In this document: positions 45,018 through 54,600 of the stretch, one piece after another
Position numbering within the stretch: the first letter of the stretch is position 1
Layout: every line of letters starts with the position of its first letter
Assembly (NCBI GenBank): GCA_934320845.1
Contig: CAKRFU010000007.1
Span: forward strand, 62,001-126,000
DNA: 64,000 bases
Reading direction: 5' to 3'
From: an uncultured Lachnospiraceae bacterium
Lineage (GTDB): Bacteria; Bacillota; Clostridia; Lachnospirales; Lachnospiraceae
Made by a program: the position numbers and the translations under genes
Notes under the pieces: generated by a model
The model's database searches: none
The model's input: the letters and a program-made list of their open reading frames with translations, nothing else
Told to the model about the DNA's origin: nothing

Positions 45018-45545
45018 CTATTCCATATTTCCAAAATTTTTAAGTCCTGTGTTTGATTTTGCCTCTTCCAATGCCTGCTGTTCTTCTTCTGATAATATCA
45101 CAAATGCCTCACCATTTACTACTTCCTTTGCATATGTAAAACAGCCTTCTCTTGAACTATGCATTGAATTTATTATAAATCCATTATTTTCATCTGTGAG
45201 CAATACAAGAACGAAACTCAATTTTCCACCAATCTCTTTAAACGCATCATACTTAACCAAACCAATCTTTTGATAACAAGTAACAAGTCTTGTAGAAACA
45301 TCATCTACTTTTTTATTTAATTCTGATACTTCTGATTCAAGTATATCAACTGATGAAAATTTATCAAGAATTGCTTTTTCAAGATTTTTTCCATTTTCTC
45401 CTGCCATAAATTGTTTATACTTTTTTCTTGTGCTACTATTTTTTGCCATTGTAATTATAAGTAAAATAAACAGTAACAATATAACTCCTGACATGCCAAT
45501 AACTACATAGCCAATATCAATTCCAAACTCATTAAATAAATCCAT
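45018..45545 (-). CDS. DUF4446 family membrane protein
   Basis: A 175-residue protein with one N-terminal TM helix (about 8-32), a coiled-coil stretch (about 60-95) and a C-terminal domain with IGLVKYDAFKEIGGKLSFVLVLLTDENNGFIINS, typical of DUF4446. This family often follows parB near the origin in Clostridia; its role is unknown. The start at 45545 uses a GAGG inside the end of parB, and only one base separates the genes, so translation is probably coupled. Longer in-frame starts inside parB lack a ribosome site. Confidence 0.85.
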   Translation of the reverse strand: MDLFNEFGIDIGYVVIGMSGVILLLFILLIITMAKNSSTRKKYKQFMAGENGKNLEKAILDKFSSVDILESEVSELNKKVDDVSTRLVTCYQKIGLVKYDAFKEIGGKLSFVLVLLTDENNGFIINSMHSSREGCFTYAKEVVNGEAFVILSEEEQQALEEAKSNTGLKNFGNME

Positions 45546-45546
45546 T

Positions 45547-46491
45547 CTAATTAACCTCGCTCTCATTCTTAATGCCATTTATCAACTCAAGTATTCTTTC
45601 AAATTCACTCTGCGAATAATATTCTATTTCTATTCTTCCTTTATCCCTCGTCTTTCTGTTGATATTAACCTTTGTTCCAAAAGTCATCTTTAAATCCTCT
45701 TCATATCTTTTATAAATTATTTCTTCTTGAGGACTAATTTGTTTTTCGCTTTCTTTTTTCTTTTTGTTTCCATTTAATATACTCTTAACAAGTTTTTCTG
45801 TTTCTCTCACGCTCAATTTTTCATCAAATATTTTTTGAGCAATTTCATACTGCAAATCACCATCTTCTATTGGAATAAGAGTCCTTGCATGTCCACTTTT
45901 TAATTTTTCTTCAACCACCATCTGTCTTACTCTCTCATCCAATTTTAAAAGCCTGAGAGAATTTGTAATAGCAACTCTGCTCTTAGACACTTTTTCCGCA
46001 ACCTCATCCTGTTTTAAATCATATTCTTTTATAAGCTGCTCATATGCCTCTGCTTCTTCAATAGGATTTAAGTCCTCTCTTTGAATATTCTCAATAAGAG
46101 CGATTTCCATAATCTCCTGATTACTATAATTTTTTACTACAACAGGAATTTTCTTCAACCCTGCGATTTTAGCTGCTCTCCATCTTCTTTCACCTGCAAT
46201 TATTGTATAAAGATCTTTTTCTGATTTCTGCACTACAAGAGGCTGAATTATTCCCTTTTGCTTAATTGACTCAGCAAGTTCGTGTATTGCATCCTCATCA
46301 AAACTCTTTCGTGGCTGATTTCTATTTGGTTCAATTCTATTTATGTCTATTGTGTCAACCTCTTTTATAACTTCCTTAACAACTTCTTTTATAACTTCTT
46401 TTGTTCTTATATTTTCTTTTTCAGACTTAGTTTTTTCTTTCGCCTGAGGTATAAGAACATCAATACCCTTTCCAAGTCCTTTTTTTGCCAT
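45547..46491 (-). CDS. parB: chromosome-partitioning protein ParB/Spo0J
   Basis: The 314-residue CTP-dependent DNA clamp loads at parS and spreads along origin-proximal DNA to organise SMC loading and segregation. MAKKGLGKGIDVLIP at the N-terminus is the ParA-interacting segment. GERRWRAAKIAG and ENIQREDLNPIEEAEAY form the CTP-binding core, and the helix-turn-helix lies near KVSKSRVAITNSLRLLKL. A Lys/Glu/Val-rich linker (about 20-45) has repeated KEV units. AAAGGAAG precedes the ATG. Two parS sites lie to the right. Confidence 0.96.
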   Translation of the reverse strand: MAKKGLGKGIDVLIPQAKEKTKSEKENIRTKEVIKEVVKEVIKEVDTIDINRIEPNRNQPRKSFDEDAIHELAESIKQKGIIQPLVVQKSEKDLYTIIAGERRWRAAKIAGLKKIPVVVKNYSNQEIMEIALIENIQREDLNPIEEAEAYEQLIKEYDLKQDEVAEKVSKSRVAITNSLRLLKLDERVRQMVVEEKLKSGHARTLIPIEDGDLQYEIAQKIFDEKLSVRETEKLVKSILNGNKKKKESEKQISPQEEIIYKRYEEDLKMTFGTKVNINRKTRDKGRIEIEYYSQSEFERILELINGIKNESEVN

Positions 46492-46527
46492 AACTTGCTT
46501 CCTTTCATATCATGCTTAATCCATAAC

Positions 46528-46581
46528 ATTATAATAATGAAATCAAAAATCTTTTTGACCCTTGCATCATATTATTATAAT
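46528..46581. repeat. 11-bp inverted repeat in the parA-parB gap
   Basis: ATTATAATAAT (46528-46538) and ATTATTATAAT (46571-46581), 32 nt apart, lie in the 101-nt gap between parA and parB. Both arms contain -10-like TATAAT, so this may be a parB promoter region or an RNA hairpin. Confidence 0.35.
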
Positions 46582-46592
46582 TGTAATCTAAA

Positions 46593-47351
46593 TTATCTTT
46601 TAATAACTTCATCAGCTAAGGCTCTATATGCTTCTGCTCCTGCTGATCTTGGAGAATACAAGTTGATTGGCTGACCATAACTCGGTGCTTCTGCCAACCT
46701 AACATTTCTTGGGATTATAGATTTATAAATATTTTTATCTATATTTTCCTTTACATTCTCCACAACCTGTAATGACAAGCAAGTTCTGGCATCATACATT
46801 GTAAATACAATCCCCTCTATTTCCAATTTATTATTTAATCTTTCTTTTACAAGCTGAATTGTATACATAAGTTCACTTAGACCTTCCAACGCATAATATT
46901 CACATTGTATCGGAACTATAACAGAATCAGCCGTAGTCATTGCATTTACTGTCAGTGTATTTAATGATGGTGGACAATCAATTATAATAAAATCGTAATC
47001 ATCTCGTATTCTTTCAACTTCTTTTTTTAAGATATACTCCCTTTCTTCTTTTCCTATGAGTTCAATTTCTGCTCCGGACAATCCTCTTTCAGAAGGAATA
47101 ACATCTAAATTTTCAACAATAGATTTAGTTATCGTTTCTTCTATTTTCGCCTCATCCAAAAGCAGCTCATAACTTGTATTTTCCACTTCATTTTTGTCAA
47201 TTCCTAACCCACTTGTAGTATTTCCCTGAGGGTCCATATCAATTGTAAGCACCTTTTTGCCTTTTTCAGCCAAACACGCCGAAAGATTTATTGCAGTTGT
47301 TGTTTTTCCCACCCCACCTTTTTGGTTTGATATTGCAATTATTCTCCCCAT
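46593..47351 (-). CDS. parA: chromosome-partitioning ATPase ParA/Soj
   Basis: A 252-residue deviant-Walker ATPase. The P-loop KGGVGKTTTAINL has the signature second Lys, switch I is DPQGNTTSGL, and Walker B reads DFIIIDCPPS. It cooperates with ParB in origin segregation and, in Bacillus, controls DnaA. There is no long N-terminal DNA-binding extension, so this is the chromosomal Soj type, not a plasmid type. GAGGTGG lies before the ATG. Confidence 0.96.
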   Translation of the reverse strand: MGRIIAISNQKGGVGKTTTAINLSACLAEKGKKVLTIDMDPQGNTTSGLGIDKNEVENTSYELLLDEAKIEETITKSIVENLDVIPSERGLSGAEIELIGKEEREYILKKEVERIRDDYDFIIIDCPPSLNTLTVNAMTTADSVIVPIQCEYYALEGLSELMYTIQLVKERLNNKLEIEGIVFTMYDARTCLSLQVVENVKENIDKNIYKSIIPRNVRLAEAPSYGQPINLYSPRSAGAEAYRALADEVIKR

Positions 47352-47372
47352 CTTTCCACCTCATTTCTCTTA

Positions 47373-47401
47373 AATATATTACTATTTAAATATATTGTAA
47401 A
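47373..47401 (-). promoter_or_regulatory. parA promoter
   Basis: On the minus strand TTTACA (47396-47401) and TATATT (47373-47378) are 17 nt apart, about 22 nt upstream of parA. The first parS site lies 13 bp upstream of the -35, so bound ParB could affect this promoter. Confidence 0.6.
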
Positions 47402-47414
47402 CATCCAATCAAAA

Positions 47415-47430
47415 TGTTTCACGTGAAACA
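47415..47430. other. parS site 1
   Basis: TGTTTCACGTGAAACA is a perfect 16-bp match to the ParB-binding consensus of Firmicutes. Dyad symmetry extends to 20 bp with flanking AA/TT. Confidence 0.95.
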
Positions 47431-47717
47431 TTCTATCAGATATAAACTGCTTTTGTACTTAAAATATACTATTTTGTAGTCAAAGTATATTTTAATCCTT
47501 ATATCATAATACATCACTATTTTAACGTGACAATGACTATTTTATCATATTTTATATCCTTTTGCATTTATAATATATATATTGGAAACTAAAATGTTTT
47601 ATATACAATTTTAAAAATATTTTATATATAAATTTTTCATCTATTTATTTGCTATTTTTTTAGGCTAATTTTTCCGCCTAATTTTTTATGTATAAATCTC
47701 TTTTACATATAAATCTT
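47431..47717. other. AT-rich intergenic region, one hairpin
   Basis: Very AT-rich sequence with many ATATAT and TTTTATATA runs and no credible reading frame. A hairpin TTAGGC / GCCTAA (47660-47665, 47676-47681) is followed by six T on the plus strand, although no plus-strand gene precedes it. It may stop antisense transcription. Confidence 0.4.
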
Positions 47718-48008
47718 TTATATATATAATTTTGTTACTATCGTATTCAATACATATTTATCTTTCAATTCTTTAAGTTCTTTCATGTGCTCTGTTTTTA
47801 AATGATTTTGTTGTTTTTCTTCAGACTCCCACTCTTCAACAAGTAATAAACTATCAGCTTCTTCTGCATCATAAAAATACTTGTATGATATAAAGCCATC
47901 CTCACACTTAATTTTGTCAATTATATGCAAGCCAAATACATCATTAATAAAATTCTCTCTCAATCCATGTTTTGTCCTATATCTTACAATAAGCATTATT
48001 TTTCCCAT
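47718..48008 (-). CDS. ABM-type (YgiN-like) monooxygenase domain protein
   Basis: The 96 residues form one antibiotic-biosynthesis-monooxygenase fold: a first strand MLIVRYRTKHG, the helix with FGLHIIDKIKCEDGFISYKYF, the strand DSLLLVEEWESEEKQQNHLKTEHM and a last strand. Such small dimeric proteins oxidise quinones or act on unknown aromatic substrates. The ribosome site is weak for either in-frame Met. It lies alone between two parS sites. Confidence 0.8.
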   Translation of the reverse strand: MGKIMLIVRYRTKHGLRENFINDVFGLHIIDKIKCEDGFISYKYFYDAEEADSLLLVEEWESEEKQQNHLKTEHMKELKELKDKYVLNTIVTKLYI

Positions 48009-48062
48009 ATATTTTATCTACTTCTTTCCACTTCTTATTATTCGTTATTAAATTATTTCACA

Positions 48063-48104
48063 AAAAATGGTATAATGTTTCACGTGAAACATTATACCAT
48101 TTTT
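48063..48104. other. parS site 2 inside a 42-bp perfect palindrome
   Basis: The 16-bp parS sequence (48076-48091) is the core of a palindrome that is perfect over 21 bases on each side. The outer arms are A5TGGTATAA and its complement. As RNA it would fold into a hairpin ending in T-runs on either strand, just after the rsmG stop, so it may also terminate transcription. Confidence 0.9.
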
Positions 48105-48213
48105 AATAATATTCTTCTACAGTCAACTTAAAATATTCATATATTTTTAAGATGAATATTGTTGTTCGCAAGTACAGCAAACCAAACAATATATATTGCC
48201 TTTTTTCACTAAA

Positions 48214-48933
48214 TCACAGTGGATTTTTTTTAGGTTTACCGCCTTGTCTTGGATACTTTTTATTTAACTCTTTCTTCTTTTCAAATACAACAAAGCTCCT
48301 ATTTATATCTGTATTCGGCAAGCTAAACTTAATCACATCCTTATTTTTGCAAAACAATTGCTTTTGTGCATTATCTGCTGCCACAAGTTCCTCTTTTATA
48401 TCTCCTGATTTATAAGAAACAAAAACTCCACCAACTTTAACAAAAGGAACACAATATTCCAGTAGTGTTGACATATTAGCAACTGCTCTTGAAACACAAA
48501 CATCAAACTTTTCTCTATACTGTATATCTCTGCCAAGTTCTTCCGCTCTTGCATGAATTACAGATACATTTTTTAATTCGCATATTTTTGTTACTTCATC
48601 CAAAAAATTTATCCTTTTATTAAGAGAGTCCATTAATACAAATTCTGCATTATCAAGCACAATCGCAAGAGGTATTCCTGGAAATCCTGCCCCTGTACCA
48701 ACATCTATAATTTTTTTCTCTTTTAAATCCATCTTTGGTATTAAAGCAATACTGTCTACAAAATGTTTATATACTACTTCTCTCTCATCAGTGATTGCTG
48801 TTAAATTCATAACTTTATTTTTTTCTATCAGATATTCATAATATTTTTCAAATTTATCAAGCTGTTCATCTGTCAATTCAACTTGTGCGGCTGAGGCTCC
48901 TTCTTTCAAAAGTCCTTTTAACATATCACTCAT
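48214..48933 (-). CDS. rsmG: 16S rRNA (guanine527-N7)-methyltransferase
   Basis: Modifies G527 in the 530 loop of 16S rRNA; loss gives low-level streptomycin resistance in other bacteria. The 239-residue protein has the helical N-terminus (FEKYYEYLIEKNKVMNLTAI), SAM motif I DVGTGAGFPGIPLAI, LLDSLNKR-like MDSLNKRINFLDEV, and VSRAVANMSTLLEYC. The C-terminal tail is basic (KKKELNKKYPRQGGKPKK). It ends the mnmE-mnmG-rsmG run before parA. Confidence 0.96.
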   Translation of the reverse strand: MSDMLKGLLKEGASAAQVELTDEQLDKFEKYYEYLIEKNKVMNLTAITDEREVVYKHFVDSIALIPKMDLKEKKIIDVGTGAGFPGIPLAIVLDNAEFVLMDSLNKRINFLDEVTKICELKNVSVIHARAEELGRDIQYREKFDVCVSRAVANMSTLLEYCVPFVKVGGVFVSYKSGDIKEELVAADNAQKQLFCKNKDVIKFSLPNTDINRSFVVFEKKKELNKKYPRQGGKPKKNPL

Positions 48934-49013
48934 ATTTACATTTTTCCTCTCATATTTTCATGTATCAGTACAAAAATCTATGGAAATTTAAAAATATTAA
49001 AATTAATTTTTAA

Positions 49014-50882
49014 TTACTTGCCAAGATATATAAGCAATACTGAAATGTCCGCCGGTGAAACTCCCGAAATTCTTGAAGCCTGTCCGACTGATGCCGGTCT
49101 TAATTCTTTCAACTTTTGTACAGCTTCTTTTCTTAAGCTATAAACGTCATCATATTCAATATCATCCGGTATCTTTTTGTTTTCCAACTTTTTATACTGC
49201 TCTACCTGTCTCAACTGCCTTTTTATATATCCCTCATATTTGAGTTCAATATTTACCTGTTCTTTTACATCCTCAGGCAGTTCTTTTCTATCCTTATCAA
49301 TTTTTCCAATTATCTCATATGACAACTCTGGTCTTTTTAACAATTCTGCTAAAGTTGTTCCTGACTGTAATGCAGTGCTTTCATATTTAGCCAGCAATTC
49401 CTGTACTTCCGCTCTTGCACCAACAGTCGTCTTTTTCATTCGCTCTACTTCCGCATCAATCATCTTCTCTTTTTCCAGCAATTTTTCATAGCGTTTATTA
49501 TCAATAAGTCCAATTTCGTGACCAATTTTTGTAAGACGCAAATCCGCATTATCCTGTCTCAAAAGAAGTCTATACTCAGCTCTTGATGTCATCATTCTAT
49601 AAGGTTCATTAGTTCCCTTTGTAACAAGATCATCAATAAGAACTCCTATATATGCCTGTGAACGGTCTAAAATAAGAGCATCCTTTCCTAAAAACTTCAT
49701 AGCAGCATTTATTCCAGCAATAATCCCCTGTGCTGCTGCCTCTTCATACCCCGAACTTCCGTTCGCCTGTCCTGCACTGAAAAATCCCGATATATTTTTA
49801 AATTCCAAAGAAGCCTTCAACTGAGTAGGATTTATACAATCATACTCAATTGCATATGCGTTTCTTACAATCGCTGCATGCTCAAGTCCCGGTACTGTAT
49901 GATACATTCTATATTGAACATCCTCCGGCAGAGAACTTGACATTCCTCCTATATACATTTCATTGGTATATAATCCTTCTGGCTCCAAAAATACCTGATG
50001 TCTTTTTTTATCCGCAAATCTTACTACCTTATCTTCTATAGATGGGCAATATCTAGGCCCTGTGCCCTTTATATTTCCAGAATATATTGGTGACCTGTCA
50101 ATATTATCTCTAATAATTTTATGAGTTTCTTCATTAGTGTATGTAAGCCAGCAGGATATCTGCTCTCGCTCCAATTCTTCCGGCGTGTTTGTAAACGAGA
50201 ATGGAACAATTTTTTTGTCACCTTTCTGTTCCTCCATCTTTGAAAAATCAATCGTTCTCTTATCAACTCTTGCCGGAGTACCTGTTTTAAAACGTCTAAG
50301 CTCTATTCCAAGGTCTAAAAGTGACTGACTTAGAGAATTGGCTGCACTAAGCCCGTTAGGACCTGTATACTGGCTTACATCACCATATATGCATCTTGCC
50401 TTTAAATATGTTCCCGTACACATAATTACAACGCTGCATGGGTAAATTGCGTCCGACGTTGTTCTTACTCCTGTTACTTTTCCATCCTCAACAATCACTT
50501 CTGCCACTTCACCCTGTTTTATAGTAAGGTTATCTGTATTTTCAAGTACATTTCTCATAGAATTGCTGTAATTTTTTTTATCAGCCTGTGCTCTGAGTGA
50601 ATGAACGGCCGGACCTTTAGACATATTTAACATCTTCGTCTGAATAAATGTCCTGTCAATATTTTTACCCATTTCTCCGCCAAGAGCATCTATTTCTCTT
50701 ACAAGATGTCCCTTTGAACTTCCTCCGACATTAGGATTACACGGCATCATAGCTATGCTATCCACACTCACCGTAAATATAAGCGTTTTTAATCCAAGCC
50801 TTGCTGTTGCCAAAGCAGCTTCACATCCTGCATGTCCTGCACCTATTACAACCGCATCATAACTTTCATAAGTATATGACAT
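49014..50882 (-). CDS. mnmG: tRNA uridine 5-carboxymethylaminomethyl modification enzyme MnmG
   Basis: The FAD-dependent partner of MnmE; the pair modifies U34 of several tRNAs. The 622-residue protein begins with the dinucleotide-binding motif [15 protein letters not shown] and has [21 protein letters not shown] and the C-terminal [22 protein letters not shown] helical segment. The ATG at 50882 has GGAGG 8 nt upstream; the in-frame ATG at 50897 is itself at the ribosome site. It follows mnmE after an 80-nt gap. Confidence 0.97.
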   Translation of the reverse strand: MSYTYESYDAVVIGAGHAGCEAALATARLGLKTLIFTVSVDSIAMMPCNPNVGGSSKGHLVREIDALGGEMGKNIDRTFIQTKMLNMSKGPAVHSLRAQADKKNYSNSMRNVLENTDNLTIKQGEVAEVIVEDGKVTGVRTTSDAIYPCSVVIMCTGTYLKARCIYGDVSQYTGPNGLSAANSLSQSLLDLGIELRRFKTGTPARVDKRTIDFSKMEEQKGDKKIVPFSFTNTPEELEREQISCWLTYTNEETHKIIRDNIDRSPIYSGNIKGTGPRYCPSIEDKVVRFADKKRHQVFLEPEGLYTNEMYIGGMSSSLPEDVQYRMYHTVPGLEHAAIVRNAYAIEYDCINPTQLKASLEFKNISGFFSAGQANGSSGYEEAAAQGIIAGINAAMKFLGKDALILDRSQAYIGVLIDDLVTKGTNEPYRMMTSRAEYRLLLRQDNADLRLTKIGHEIGLIDNKRYEKLLEKEKMIDAEVERMKKTTVGARAEVQELLAKYESTALQSGTTLAELLKRPELSYEIIGKIDKDRKELPEDVKEQVNIELKYEGYIKRQLRQVEQYKKLENKKIPDDIEYDDVYSLRKEAVQKLKELRPASVGQASRISGVSPADISVLLIYLGK

Positions 50883-50962
50883 CTTCTCAACCTCCATTAT
50901 GTTTTATTCTTTACATTATCTTCACACTCTTACTAATAGACTTTCATTCATGCCATTATCCA

Positions 50963-52381
50963 CTATTTTCCCATACAAAACTCTTTAAATATCTTATTTA
51001 CTAAATCTTCAGATGCCGTCTCCCCGTTTATAAGCCCAAGTTCCTTATAGGCATCCATCATATCAATAGTATAAAAATCCTCTGGCATATCAGCATCTAT
51101 CGCCTGCAATACGGCATCAATACTTCCTATTGCGGAAATAACAGCCTCTTTGTGTCTTATTCCCGTTAGATAAACCTGATCGTTAAAAGAAATATTTCCG
51201 TCAAGAAATGAGTTATTTACATAGTTTTCAAGTTCTTTCATGCCCTGCTTAGTTTCATTTGAGAATATTATACACTCCCAATTTAATTTTTTTTGAATAT
51301 CTTCAACTGTTATTACAGGATTTAAATCAGATTTGTTCATCAATATTACGCCCTTTTTCTGCTGTAATATATCAATAATCTGAAAATCAGCATCATCAAG
51401 TCTCTCGCTTGAATCTACCACATAAATTATAAAATCGCACTTATCCGCATACTCAATCGCTTTATTTACACCTATATTTTCAACTATATCATTTGTTTCA
51501 TGTATACCCGCAGTATCAACAAGATTTAATATCACATCTCCAAGTTTTACCCTCTCTTCAAGAATATCTCTTGTAGTTCCTGCTACATTAGTTACTATCG
51601 CCCTCTCCTCATCAAGTAAAAGATTCATCAATGATGATTTACCTGCATTGGGTTTTCCGACAATGACCGTATTTATACCTTCAGATTTCATTCTACCATC
51701 ATCAAAATGCTCAATAAGCTCATTTAGTTTTTTTCTGTCATTTTGAAGTTTATCTTTTAATTCAAATTTAAACTCCCCGAGTTCATAATGTTCAGGGTCA
51801 TCAAGTGCAGCTTCAATATATCCCATGTCATGAAGTATATCCTGCCTTATGGTTTCAATATACTTTGACAGGTTCCCCTCAAGCTGGCTTAAAGCACTAT
51901 TCAATGCATAATTGTTTTCAGAAGAAATAAGTTTCATAACGGCTTCTGCCTGTGCAAGGTCTATTCTTCCGTTCAAAAATGCTCTTTTCGTAAACTCTCC
52001 CGGTTCTGCCAATACAGCTCCATTTTTTAATACTGTTTCTAAAATTTTTTTCACAATAAACGGACCACCATGGGAATCTATTTCGATAACGTCCTCTCTA
52101 GTATAACTGTTAGGTTTTTTCATAAGCAAAACCATAACTTCGTCAATCACTTTTCCATTATCAACTATAAAACCGTAATGTATTGTATGTGACTGCTTTC
52201 TTTCAAAATATTTATTATCGTATTGAATACCATCTTTTTCACACTCTGATGCCAAATCAATCTGATTTCTTTTTCTAAATATTTTACCTGCTACAACAAG
52301 TGCATCATCACCGCTTATTCTTATCACACCTATTCCGCCACCCATTCCACTTGCTATACTCGCAATAGTTTTTGTATACAT
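50963..52381 (-). CDS. mnmE: tRNA modification GTPase MnmE
   Basis: The 472-residue GTPase has an N-terminal formyl-THF-binding domain (TIASIASGMGGGIGVIRISG), a helical domain, and an inserted G domain: G1 GKPNAGKSS, G2 GTTRD, G3 DTAG, G4 NKSD. The C-terminus ends FCMGK, matching the conserved C-x-G-K with the catalytic Cys. GGAGG lies 5 nt before the ATG at 52381; TTG 52393 in frame is upstream of that site. Works with MnmG, encoded next. Confidence 0.97.
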   Translation of the reverse strand: MYTKTIASIASGMGGGIGVIRISGDDALVVAGKIFRKRNQIDLASECEKDGIQYDNKYFERKQSHTIHYGFIVDNGKVIDEVMVLLMKKPNSYTREDVIEIDSHGGPFIVKKILETVLKNGAVLAEPGEFTKRAFLNGRIDLAQAEAVMKLISSENNYALNSALSQLEGNLSKYIETIRQDILHDMGYIEAALDDPEHYELGEFKFELKDKLQNDRKKLNELIEHFDDGRMKSEGINTVIVGKPNAGKSSLMNLLLDEERAIVTNVAGTTRDILEERVKLGDVILNLVDTAGIHETNDIVENIGVNKAIEYADKCDFIIYVVDSSERLDDADFQIIDILQQKKGVILMNKSDLNPVITVEDIQKKLNWECIIFSNETKQGMKELENYVNNSFLDGNISFNDQVYLTGIRHKEAVISAIGSIDAVLQAIDADMPEDFYTIDMMDAYKELGLINGETASEDLVNKIFKEFCMGK

Positions 52382-52423
52382 CAAATCCTCCAATATACCA
52401 CAACACGCATGTTTTATAACAGA

Positions 52424-52450
52424 AAAGGGACTGACAAAACCAGCCCCTTT
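52424..52450 (-). terminator. hairpin between jag and mnmE
   Basis: AAAGGG and CCCTTT arms with CTG / CAG inside form a stem; on the minus strand it is followed by TTCTGTT. It lies directly after the jag stop codon and would reduce read-through into mnmE. Confidence 0.65.
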
Positions 52451-52453
52451 CCT

Positions 52454-53254
52454 TTATTCGCTATCTGTTACTTTTTCTTCATCAACAGAAACTGTCTCTC
52501 CATTCTGATTATCTCTGTTGTAATTATTTCTGTATGAATTATTGTATTTTTTATAACCGCCGTTGTTTCTGTATCTTGATTTATTGCCATAACCATACTT
52601 TCTCTTCTTTTCGTATTCCTTCTCAAAACCAGGTTTTAAAGAAATTACAACTTTTCTATATGGCTCTTCACCCTCACTGTGAGTCTCAACATACTTATCA
52701 TTCTGAAGTGCTGAATGAATAACTCGTCTCTCATAAGGATTCATAGGCTCAAGTACAACACTCTTATGAATTCTTTTAACCTTATGTGAAAGATTTCTCG
52801 CAAGATTTTCTAAAGTTTCTTTTCGTCTCTCACGATAATTCTCTGTATCTATTTTAACCTTCACATAGTCCTCTGTTTTTTTATTTATAACAAGACTTAC
52901 GAGATATTGAAGTGAATCAAGAGTCACACCTCTCTTACCGATAAGCATTCCCATTTCATCGCCTGAAAGTTCTATATTCATCTGCTTTTCAACATCATTG
53001 TATTCAATTTCGATATTAACATTCATTTCCATCGCTTTAAATACATCACTCAAAAATTCAACCGCAGTTTCCTGTATGTCATCCTTTTTTCTGACACGTA
53101 TTACAGCTTGTTTACTAAATAATCCAAGTATACCTGAACTTCCCTCTTCAACAACTTCATATTCAATCTTGTCACTTGTTGTCTGTAACTCAACTAACGC
53201 ATTTGTTATAGCATCATCGACAGTCTTTGCTGAAAATTCTCTCCAATATGACAT
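52454..53254 (-). CDS. jag: Jag/KhpB RNA-binding protein
   Basis: The 266-residue protein has three known domains: Jag-N (REFSAKTVDDAITNALVELQ), a KH domain with the loop GDEMGMLIGKRGVTLDSLQYL (GKRG), and R3H (RNLSHKVKRIHKSVVLEPMNPYERRVIHSAL). It binds RNA and works with KhpA and YidC-linked processes in cell-shape control. The C-terminal 60 residues are Arg/Asn/Tyr/Gly-rich and probably disordered. CGGAGGAG before the ATG at 53254 sets the start; the longer frame to 53299 overlaps the yidC stop and lacks a site. Confidence 0.94.
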   Translation of the reverse strand: MSYWREFSAKTVDDAITNALVELQTTSDKIEYEVVEEGSSGILGLFSKQAVIRVRKKDDIQETAVEFLSDVFKAMEMNVNIEIEYNDVEKQMNIELSGDEMGMLIGKRGVTLDSLQYLVSLVINKKTEDYVKVKIDTENYRERRKETLENLARNLSHKVKRIHKSVVLEPMNPYERRVIHSALQNDKYVETHSEGEEPYRKVVISLKPGFEKEYEKKRKYGYGNKSRYRNNGGYKKYNNSYRNNYNRDNQNGETVSVDEEKVTDSE

Positions 53255-53295
53255 ATTCTCCTCCGTTTCCATAACGGCAAATGCAAATTCAACTA

Positions 53296-54564
53296 TCATT
53301 TTTTACCCGTATTATTATCATCACGAGCCAGCATATTTGCATATGCAGCTATACTACCTTTTTTATAGTTTTTATTTCCGCCATTGTTAGGTGATTCTTT
53401 TGTACTAACCACCTTTGCATTTTTATTTATTCCGCTGTTCTTATTCAAATTCTGAGCTTTTGTATTATTATTTATTGAACTTGTCCTCTGTTTTGCAATG
53501 TCCTGCATTGTAGAATTAGGATCAATACCCATCTTTTCCATACGCTTTTTGTTTTTCTCAACATTTTTTGCCATTTCAGCATCCATATCCATTTTTGAGA
53601 AATAAACATTTATTCCAATTCCCTGGAATATACGGAAAACATTACCTGCAACCCAGTATATGCCAACACCTATAGGGAACATAAAACACATTAAACCTGT
53701 AATAAACGGCATAACATTATTCATTGTCTTCATAGACTGTGCTGTCGGATTGTCTGATGCATCCGGCTGCTGTGTTCCTGCCATACTTATCTTCATACTA
53801 AGTATCTGTGTTATGACAGATAAAATCGGGATAATAATACTAACGCTCTTTATTCCCGGTGTATCTGCTATATTTAAACCTAAAAATGTATTAATATGCT
53901 TAGATTTATCTGCTACTTCCATAATAGCTGTTTTTAAATCAGGGCATTTCGCCGCAAGCTGCGTCCACGCACTTGTATTAAACTGCCCTAAAACATCTAC
54001 AAAATAACTTATATTGTCACTCTTTTTCGCTGCTGACACGGCATTTGTAACAACATATGTGCTGGATGAAACCATCTTTGAAAGCTGTTCAACACTCACT
54101 CCTGCACTTTTAACCTGCTCAGCAATTCCACTATAAATATCATAAACCTGTGGAACATAAGCCGGAATGTTGTAAATTACACGATACAATGCAAATAATA
54201 TAGGAAATGTAATCAACATAGGGAGACATCCACTTGCCGGACTAACCCCATACTTCTGATACACTGCCTGCGTTTCTAAAGACATCTTTTGCTGTGATGC
54301 CTGATCTTTCTTATTTTTATATTTCTTCTGAATCGCCTGAATTTCAGGATTCATTATCATCGACATTTTAGAAAATTTCTGTTGTTTGATTTGCATAGGC
54401 ATCATCAAACCATTTACTAAAAATGTAAATAAAATCATACAAATTCCTGTATTTTCAATACCGAAATTCGCCAATAAAGCATATAACGCCTGTAAAATAT
54501 AACCCAAAACTCTCGCAATAGGTCCTAAAATAGCACCCTGGTAAGTTGTTAAAATTACATTCAT
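53296..54564 (-). CDS. yidC: membrane protein insertase YidC/OxaA (SpoIIIJ type)
   Basis: The 422-residue insertase helps Sec-dependent and independent proteins enter the membrane. It has the 60KD_IMP core with MQIKQQKFSKMSMIMNPEIQ, GCLPMLITFPILFALYRVI and a C-terminal basic tail. There is no signal peptide or lipobox, unlike Bacillus SpoIIIJ. In the first core TM helix, the position of the conserved groove Arg reads VNGLMMP, with N51. An insert of about 70 residues (about 150-220) follows the second core helix. It is preceded by yidD and rnpA and followed by jag, the canonical order. Confidence 0.95.
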   Translation of the reverse strand: MNVILTTYQGAILGPIARVLGYILQALYALLANFGIENTGICMILFTFLVNGLMMPMQIKQQKFSKMSMIMNPEIQAIQKKYKNKKDQASQQKMSLETQAVYQKYGVSPASGCLPMLITFPILFALYRVIYNIPAYVPQVYDIYSGIAEQVKSAGVSVEQLSKMVSSSTYVVTNAVSAAKKSDNISYFVDVLGQFNTSAWTQLAAKCPDLKTAIMEVADKSKHINTFLGLNIADTPGIKSVSIIIPILSVITQILSMKISMAGTQQPDASDNPTAQSMKTMNNVMPFITGLMCFMFPIGVGIYWVAGNVFRIFQGIGINVYFSKMDMDAEMAKNVEKNKKRMEKMGIDPNSTMQDIAKQRTSSINNNTKAQNLNKNSGINKNAKVVSTKESPNNGGNKNYKKGSIAAYANMLARDDNNTGKK

Positions 54565-54600
54565 AAACTATAAGTCCTCCTGTGCCAAGTCAAAGGGAAA

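Noticed and set aside
47660..47687. Plus-strand terminator as evidence for a small plus-strand gene at 47.4-47.65 kb
   Set aside because: The sequence before it has no start codon with a ribosome site and no convincing promoter.
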